64,000 bases of DNA from the NCBI GenBank assembly GCA_030267565.1, contig BRXU01000034.1:513501-577500 (forward strand), in the 5' to 3' direction. A program made the position numbers and the translations under genes. The notes under the pieces were generated by a model that ran no database searches, was not told the origin of the DNA, and saw only the letters and a program-made list of their open reading frames with translations. Shown in pieces: positions 11,101-18,300 of the stretch. The DNA is from Pleodorina starrii (Eukaryota; Chlorophyta; Chlorophyceae; Chlamydomonadales; Volvocaceae). Every line of letters starts with the position of its first letter. Position 1 is the first letter of the stretch.

Positions 11101-11908
11101 CAGCTGGACATTGACCAATCGGAGATCGAGGATGTGTGGCTGCGCGCCATCCTAGGCGGTGGACCCACGGGTCGGCCCAAGTCGCGGTACGCGGAGCTGA
11201 TCGACGAACTCTTCTGGGAGCATCACTTCGACTTCGAGCCCATGAAGGTGGGTTTGGGTTTTAGGGTTTTAGGGTTGCTAGATCTCTCCTCCTCCGGTTC
11301 GTAACAGAAAAGAGTGGGTTGTCCGGAATTGGGATTGTCTTGCCGCGCATGGCCGCCGCTCGATAGCCGCTCCCGTGCCGCCCTCCCTCTCTCGTTTAGA
11401 AGCGAGGGGGGTCTGATCTTTGCGGTTCTCACCGCTGGGAAGCTGTACAGCCGTTGTCAGCTCCTCTGCTGTTGCGCAAAAGGCTGCCTACCTGGCGGGG
11501 GTGCCTGGCCTCTCCGCGTCTTCACCGCCGGCCCGCCGCCATGCAACCATACAAGGGCGCCCTGCGTGTTGTGGCTCCTCCTGGGGTCCTTTCCTGAGCT
11601 GTCTCCCCCCTTCCCTGTCCAGCTATTGTCCTGTTCGCTCGCTCGTAGCCAGTTCCGCACGCTTTGCCCCAGTGCCTTGCGTAGGATAGGAGGATCCACA
11701 ACACCTCCCCCGCCCCAAAACCCAAAAACAACCCTAAAAACCAAAAAACCAACCCTAAAACCGAAATTCCCCGCGCTGCCGTGCTGCGCTTACACCTCAG
11801 ACCTGCTGCTGGGGTACGTTGGTCGATCAAAAATCTCAACTTGTGGACAGCATGCGGATGTTTATGCAGCTGCGAGAGCTGGGGATACGAACGCACTATT
11901 GGCAGTAG
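8108..11908 (+). CDS. Secretory FkbM-type methyltransferase-like protein
   Basis: The six-exon model is 8108-8607, 9064-9210, 9775-9905, 10458-10606, 11104-11247 and 11801-11908, all in phase, giving 392 aa. The ATG at 8108 opens a typical signal peptide or signal anchor (MRWRKSLSG, then a Leu/Ser-rich hydrophobic run), so the product should enter the secretory pathway. The C-terminal half resembles the FkbM-like methyltransferase family of algae. It has a glycine-rich SAM-site-like motif KYYIDAGAGVGYL, a strand VSVKLDIDQSEIEDV, the motif LIDELFWEHHFDFEP, and a closing LRELGIRTHYWQ. A methyl-transfer role, perhaps on glycans, is inferred from the family; the substrate is unknown. A TGTAA poly(A) signal follows at 12,002. 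Intron 5 carries telomere-type repeats in both orientations. Confidence 0.68.
9445..9476. repeat. (AAC)n microsatellite in intron
   Basis: A run of AAC trinucleotides with one interruption lies in intron 2 of the methyltransferase-like gene. Confidence 0.85.
10385..10445. repeat. CCCTGCCCTACCCGG-type intron repeat
   Basis: Short cytosine-rich units (ccctgccctacccgg and variants) are repeated just upstream of the exon 4 acceptor. They form an extended pyrimidine-biased tract. Confidence 0.7.
11256..11274 (+). repeat. Telomere-type repeat beside splice donor
   Basis: Two TTTTAGGG units start 9 nt after the exon 5 donor of the methyltransferase-like gene. They lie inside the intron on the sense strand. 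Confidence 0.8.
11730..11762 (-). repeat. Telomere-type repeat near splice acceptor
   Basis: Degenerate CCCTAAAA units lie about 38 nt upstream of the exon 6 acceptor in the same intron. Their orientation is opposite to the copy at 11,256, so the two could pair across the intron. Confidence 0.7.
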
Positions 11909-14606
11909 TATCGTCAGAGCCCCAGTCACAGTCCATTTCAGTGTTGCGCGGGAGGCGTCCCCCCAGGAGCACTGCACTCGCCCCGGCCTATGGCAACCCA
12001 CTGTAACAATGGGAGACTTGACTGACCAGAAAATCCGGCGACCCGACAATGACGGACAGGACGCAGCAGTACCACAGGTTCGAGCAGTGCGTGCATCCAG
12101 TCACACATGCAGCTGGCAAGGTGACACCGGCAAGTCGGCAACGGCATACGGTATACGGTATACGGGCGGCGCGTGGGGCATCGGTGATGGTCGGGTGCGC
12201 GCGCCTGTCTGAAACGCATGTGTAGACGATCCCGTGGTGACGTGTAGGTGATGACGTGTAGGGGACCTGCAGCAGCTCTTCGGCTCATTCTTTTTCAGTT
12301 AGTTATTTTTTGGCCATGTTGGGGTGCTCTGGAGTGCCCGGCCGGCAAGGGATTAGGGTTGCATCAAAGGATGTGCGTCAAAGGATTATTGGCTTGGAGG
12401 TAACCAATAAGGATCCAAGGGGAAAAGGTGTGTACACACATGGCGCGCTCTTGATATTCGAGTTCGGCGCCGCGTGCAGCGACACCAGATGGTCGCTTCG
12501 GACATGCGGAGGCGTCCGAAGGCAGGGAAGCGTGCTGATTGTTGCAGCGTTGTTTTTTCTCTTTGGAGAACTCTGTAGAGTGGGTTGGGGATAATTAAAA
12601 CGGCCCGGGGCGAGGGAGTGGGTTGGGGATGAGGCCGTCGCTGTTTGTTTGCCTTGTTGTTTGATTTGAATTGCTCAATGGCTGTACGGTACGTGGCTTC
12701 CTCTGAACAGCTGGATCCGACAGTGCCAACCCACCGAATCCAGCTGTCAGCTAGGTTTCGTAGGTAGCATCGGGGCAGCGGTTTCGTGTCCCTGAAGGCT
12801 TGTCAGGCCTGATGTAAGCGTGCGTAGTTGACATTCGGAAGTGCTGTGCGTGCGCAGCTGTGCATTGAAGCTGTAGTCCATGACCAAGAGGGCACTTGCA
12901 GTCGCTCCTACTCACCCCGCCGGTATACGATATGAGGCAACTGTGTGCGTTTCGCCCGGCGGATGGATGCGTTGAGGCACGCTCACGCTTTCATGTGGCA
13001 GTTGGAGATGCCCAACTGCCGCCCGTCCTAGGGATTGCGGCAGGGAGGCTCGGCAGATGCAGCAGGCGCGTGTGTTTGAAATTGGAAATGCAGCCGAGGT
13101 GACATGGGTGAACGGCGTGAACGGATCGATCCGCAAAGCCTGCCGGCCAATCTCTGATTTTTAACAGCCGGTCGCTCAGGCCGAACTCCAAGAGTCAGCA
13201 AGGCCTAAGAATGAGACCTTCAGGGCTTTTGTTGCTGTGTCGGATCAGTTTACCGTCACCGACAGTTTACCGTCCGTATTTCCTGTTATTGCGTAGTTTG
13301 TTGGTTCTACGTCAGTCTTGGTTGTTCGCTTTCGAGTGCGTAACGCAGTATAGCTTACGTGAAGATCTCGGGAGTAGGATGTCGTACAGTTGTTTCGCGT
13401 ATTTTAGTCGAGTCTTTGGCTTTTTGCCTTGTCTCGATTTGCTCTCAGGCAGTCGCCTGTGAGCAACTAGTAGGCCCCTTTCGTTAGGTTATGGACCTGG
13501 CCTAGCGGAAGAGACATGTAAGGTCTTTCATCGTCACTCTTTTCCCTTTGCCTGGCCGAGACACTTCCATCGTCATCGTATTTGCACCATTTGTGCAATA
13601 CGCAGCATTATGTGGTCAGCCGTTCTGCGTGGAGCCGACTTCGCCAGCAGCCGGTCGATGATCCTATCTACGTTACGGTGACGCCTCGTCGCGAGTGTGC
13701 CGCATTGCCGTTGCGCCATTTATGTGTATTTGGTGCATGTGAAACAGCTTTACTGGATGCAGCGCATATTCCCAGCTGGGTTCGGCTGTGATGGGCGACC
13801 GGATGTCAGAGGCGCTGCGAACAAGGGGACAAGCTCGGCGAAGGTACACCACGTACGCCCGCCTACTTGATCCTGCAGCAGCGACACTGACCAAGCCGCA
13901 CCGGACACGACAACAAGGGGAATAGGGACCGACGTATTCCCTACCTCCTTGAGCTACCGGTTGAAAGGATGAAGATGATCACTGTGTTACACTATCAAGA
14001 GTGGTACTCGTGCTGTCAACCTCCAGGGGACTGCACGGGGCCTGTTGCCTAGCTCAGAACTTTACAAGTGTTCAGAGCCGAAAAGCGACCAGACAGGCTC
14101 GCTTTCGGCCTTAAATACGCACAACAGTTCATCACGGAACCCTCGGATAAGCGTAAGGCCCCGGATTACGGAACGCCGGACACGGGCCCCGGTGTTCCTA
14201 CCACCAACGCTCACACAGCGATGCGATACGTCTTAATATCATCAAATAGATCACAACATATACGCCATAACGCGCCCAAGAGCGGCGCGTGCGACACACA
14301 ACTCACAAAGATCCGTAACCAAGTGACCGCGAACGGGCGATCACACCAGTCAGACTGGCGAGCAGTCATGCCAGTACGACTGCACCGAAATCAAGTTCTT
14401 CTAATAAGCAAACAGACAAAACAGTTCTTGCCGTTAATTAAGCGTTTGACGGCAATTCGTCGATAACACCCAAACGCTCTGTCAGCTGTCGGAACAGCTG
14501 GCTGCACAAAAGACCAAACATGTGCCTAGTGACCAGTTCCCCCCCCCAGCGGGTAGGACTACAATGGACGAAAAACGCTGAATCATAGGCGAACGACGGC
14601 ACCGCT
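11909..14606. other. Intergenic, no gene recognised
   Basis: After the TGTAA at 12,002-12,006, which is the probable poly(A) signal of the upstream gene, I find no ORF with a recognisable domain. The stretch may include the 3' flank or 3' LTR of the retrotransposon. I could not find a matching repeat on the right side of that element. A cggtatac duplication occurs near 12,150. Confidence 0.4.
12002..12006 (+). terminator. TGTAA poly(A) signal
   Basis: The volvocine consensus TGTAA lies 94 bp after the stop codon of the methyltransferase-like gene. Confidence 0.55.
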
Positions 14607-14880
14607 TATGCGATGTCCTCCACGAAACCGCTCTGCTTGACCACCAACCGCCGAATGGCGGGCGACGTGAAAACCACCAGCCACATGAACAGCTCCTGAC
14701 CGGCCTCGAACGGGCACCTAAACATCAACAACCTTTCCTGCTTCTGCAACGACTTCAACCAGCGCATGCGAACCTCATCCGCACCCGAGACATACTGTCA
14801 CGACACACTGCGTAATTGACACAGCGTGTCGAAAGCCTGGATTGTACGGTCTACACCAGGAAACCCCTCCTCGGTCAAGG
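14607..14880 (-). pseudogene. Broken coding remnant downstream of pol
   Basis: A minus-strand frame runs from about 14,878 to the TAA at 14,607. It reads through TEEGFPGVDRTIQAFDTLCQ, a single in-frame TGA near 14,797, and then a coding-looking segment with EVRMRWLKSLQKQERLL and GQELFMWLVVFTSPAIRRL. It lies downstream of the retrotransposon polyprotein on the same strand, with a further open stretch between (15,006-15,299). It may be a degenerate second ORF of the same element or part of an older insertion. No family is recognised. Confidence 0.4.
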
Positions 14881-15305
14881 ATGGGGGAACGCCGCGGAAT
14901 CTACTCCGGAAGACGGGATCTGAGTGCCGTCACTCCGGCGATCACTGCCTGAGCGGGAGCTGAGTGCCGCTCATGATTCAAGTACGGCAGGATCCCTAAG
15001 CCCGGCTATGATAGAAAGGCCCGGTCAGGCCTGCCCAACAAGCTCGAGTCACCTTTACCAGTCTGCAGTACGAATGCAGAAGTCTGTGGCCGCCCGATGT
15101 GCCAGTGACGTAGTGTGTCGTGACAATACGACATCGGAACCCGCGCTACTACGAAGCTCTGGGCCACCTTCAGCGCCGCCGGAATTGCAAGATCCAGCGG
15201 CGCACCCGTAACCGACAGGAACACCGACTCTACCGACGACAACTGCTTTTTCGCCGCCTCGTAGAACCCTGGCGCGAGCGGCTCGCGCGCATCTGACAAC
15301 TTACC

Positions 15306-18300
15306 TTAGGAAACCCGAATCCCCTTGCTGACCAGAACCGATCGAACCGCGGGGTCCGAACCCCACGGGAGAAGCGCATCCCGAACCATACCCAGCTCCA
15401 CGTACTCCGTCAACGCTTGGACGTGCTGAGTCGGCACCGGCGGGGTATCGAACGACGCAGAACCCACAACACGAGAGAGAAGAGCCACCTTGGCCAGAGG
15501 GTGTTCACCCGGCATCGCAGCCATCAGCGCACATGCCACATCTCCTCCAGCTCCAAGCTCCCAGGTCTCCGGCTGAGCGGTCACCGCAGCCGCACGGCTT
15601 GCCCGCACGGGGCGAGCGACCTTTGGCGCCAGCATAGTCCTCAGGCGCGTGGGGTCCACAAGCTCCAGCTCACCATCATCATACAACACCTCGAAGAGGT
15701 GCCGGCGCCCTTGGCGACCAGCATAGGTTGCGACGCCACTCTTAGCCGCAGCCACACCTTGAGCACCGTGGTCCTGGCGAACGACCTTCGCGCCCTGAAG
15801 TTCCGACCAGTACTGAGGGGGAACCGGCTTGGAAGCCGACTTGGCAGGGGGCATCTTAGACGCACCAGGCTCACGGGGCCTGTCGATGGGACGTGCATCC
15901 ACGCTTTCGGGCGTAACGCCCTTGCTTGTGCAGTTGGGGCACACCCACGTGCCCTCGGGAATTTGCTTCAGGGCCGGCTTCATGCAATACGTGTGCCAGC
16001 CCGTACCGCAGCTATCACAGAGCAGCATCCACTCCTCCCCTTTGGGGGAGCGGCACACCTCACAGGACAAAGTGGCAGACGGGCGTGCGACGCGCGGGTC
16101 AACCACTTCATCACGGATGGGCAGATGGCAAGGCGCACAGTCCTTCACGTGCGACTTCAGGGTCTGACCGCAGTGACCCTCCAAAACCAGCACGCCACTG
16201 GGGCGCACCTCAATGACACGCAAGATGGTTGGTTGGGCAGGCGGGTCTAGCGTGGTGCGGGAGCTAGTGTTGCGATAATACACGTAGTCCCCGACGTCAA
16301 ACTCACGCAGCTTGGGATGGTACCCGCCCCCACGCAGCGCAGCATAGCGCAGAGTATCCCGGTGCTGCGCTATCAGCAAGTTCTCCCCAGCCATGGCCAT
16401 CCGGTGGCGCATAGCGTCCGCACGCGTCAAAATTGACGCCGCAGCTAACTCCCCGTCATCAAACGAAACCGGAACGTCAAACCTTGGTTTGATGGCAGGC
16501 GGAATGGTTGGCTCCACGCCGTGCAGGATTTGGTAGGGGCTGAAACCAGTGGACTTGTGGGTCGAGCAGTTGTAGCCCAGCATGACGTACGGCAGCAGCT
16601 CGTCCCAGTCCCGGCCCTCGGCACGCTGCCTAGCCATGCGGCGTAGCGCGCGCTTGCACGTCTGCACGACGCGTTCTGCCAAACCATTTGCTTGAGGGTG
16701 GTTGGGTGAAGTCTGGCGGTGGTCGATAAGCGAATCAAGGAGCAGTTGCGCGAAAGGACCCTTCCACTCGCTCCCACCGTCCGTGCAAACCTCAGCTGAG
16801 GCCCCATACCGCCCCAAAATGTGGTGCAGATATGCAAAAGCGGTGTGCCCCGCCTCCTTATCGGGCAGAGGCACCAAAACAGCGTATTTTGAGAAATGCT
16901 CGACACAAATCATGACATAAGTGTGCCCTGACTTGGTAACGGGCAAAGGCCCGCACAAATCTACCCCCCACCGGTAAAACAAACCCTGAACAGGCAAGGG
17001 GTGCAAATCGGGCTGCGGGGCCGCAAAAGAAGTGTTGACCCGATCACAGTGCTCACAATGACGAACAAAGTTGGATACGTCGCGGTACATGCCGTACCAC
17101 CAGTGCCGGGTGAGGAGAAGGGCGATCGTACGGCGGATGCCGAAGTGACCCGTCTCCTCGTGAGTGCGCCTAATGAGCTCAACCCGATCAGGCGGCTTGG
17201 GCACGAGCCGAGACTTCGCATCGTTAAAGACACGGTACAAATTGCCTCCCTGCATGGTATACGACCCCACCCGGCGCGCGACGCGACGCTGTTCCTCTAC
17301 CGAAAGGTTAGGCAGGTGGGTACCGTTGCGAAGGAAGTGGATGGACGCCTCATCGTCCCAGATGTCCGGCCAGCGAGCAGACGGGCGCGCGGCCTCAGCC
17401 TCCTCAGCGTGGGCTGCAGCTGCGAAGGCTACGGACCACGGGGAGGGATCCTCCGAAGGGAAAAGAGGGTACGCAAGACCACGAACCGGCTCAGGCGCCG
17501 CTTGTGGGGTTACGTCAGACACAAGTGCTGCCACCTCATGCAAAGACACGTCCGAGAAAACGCGGCACATGGCCAAAATGCCAGCCGTAGACATGGCGTC
17601 AGGAGCAAGTCCCAGCAGGACGCGGCGCTGTGCGTCAGTGACATCAGGGGCCTCGGTGTCCCCAGCCTGGTAGCCCATGGCACACTCGGACTCCGTGATG
17701 GTGAGAGCCCCGTTATCCGGATCAAGTGGATCATGCACGAGATCAAACAAGGACTGCAAGTCCGGGCGACTAAGGCTCGGCGCAACGCGAAGGGGCTCAC
17801 CAACCTTGTTGCAGGGAAACAGCCCCTGCGCCTCCGGGACGCGCGCGGGTTTGACCGTGCGCCCGGGCGACAAAATGCTTTGGAGGGAAAGATCATGCTC
17901 CGGACGAACCAGGGAAGTAGTTAAGGCAAGCAGCTCGGGAGCCGCGAGGTTAGTCCAGTGGGCAGACAAGCGATGCGCAAGGGAACCGAAGCGCGCAGCG
18001 TCAACAACCACCGGCTCACCAAAGGCATCCGAAACACGCTGCTGTGCAGCCGACGCATTGCGCCACGAGGCGCGCGGCTGCTCGCAGACAAACATAAATG
18101 CAGGAGCGCGGCGCTGAATGGATTGCAAGGTCTGCACTATGCGTACGACGTGGTCAGTGGCGCAAGCGCCAGGCGCGAGCGAACCTGCCTCCTTACCGAC
18201 GTCATGCCAACACCAGCCGGCGAAGACGAGCCACTGAGATCCGTCGCAGGCGCCAGCTGAGAGAAGGGCTTGCTCAGTCACGTTAGCGAGGGACAAGGGG

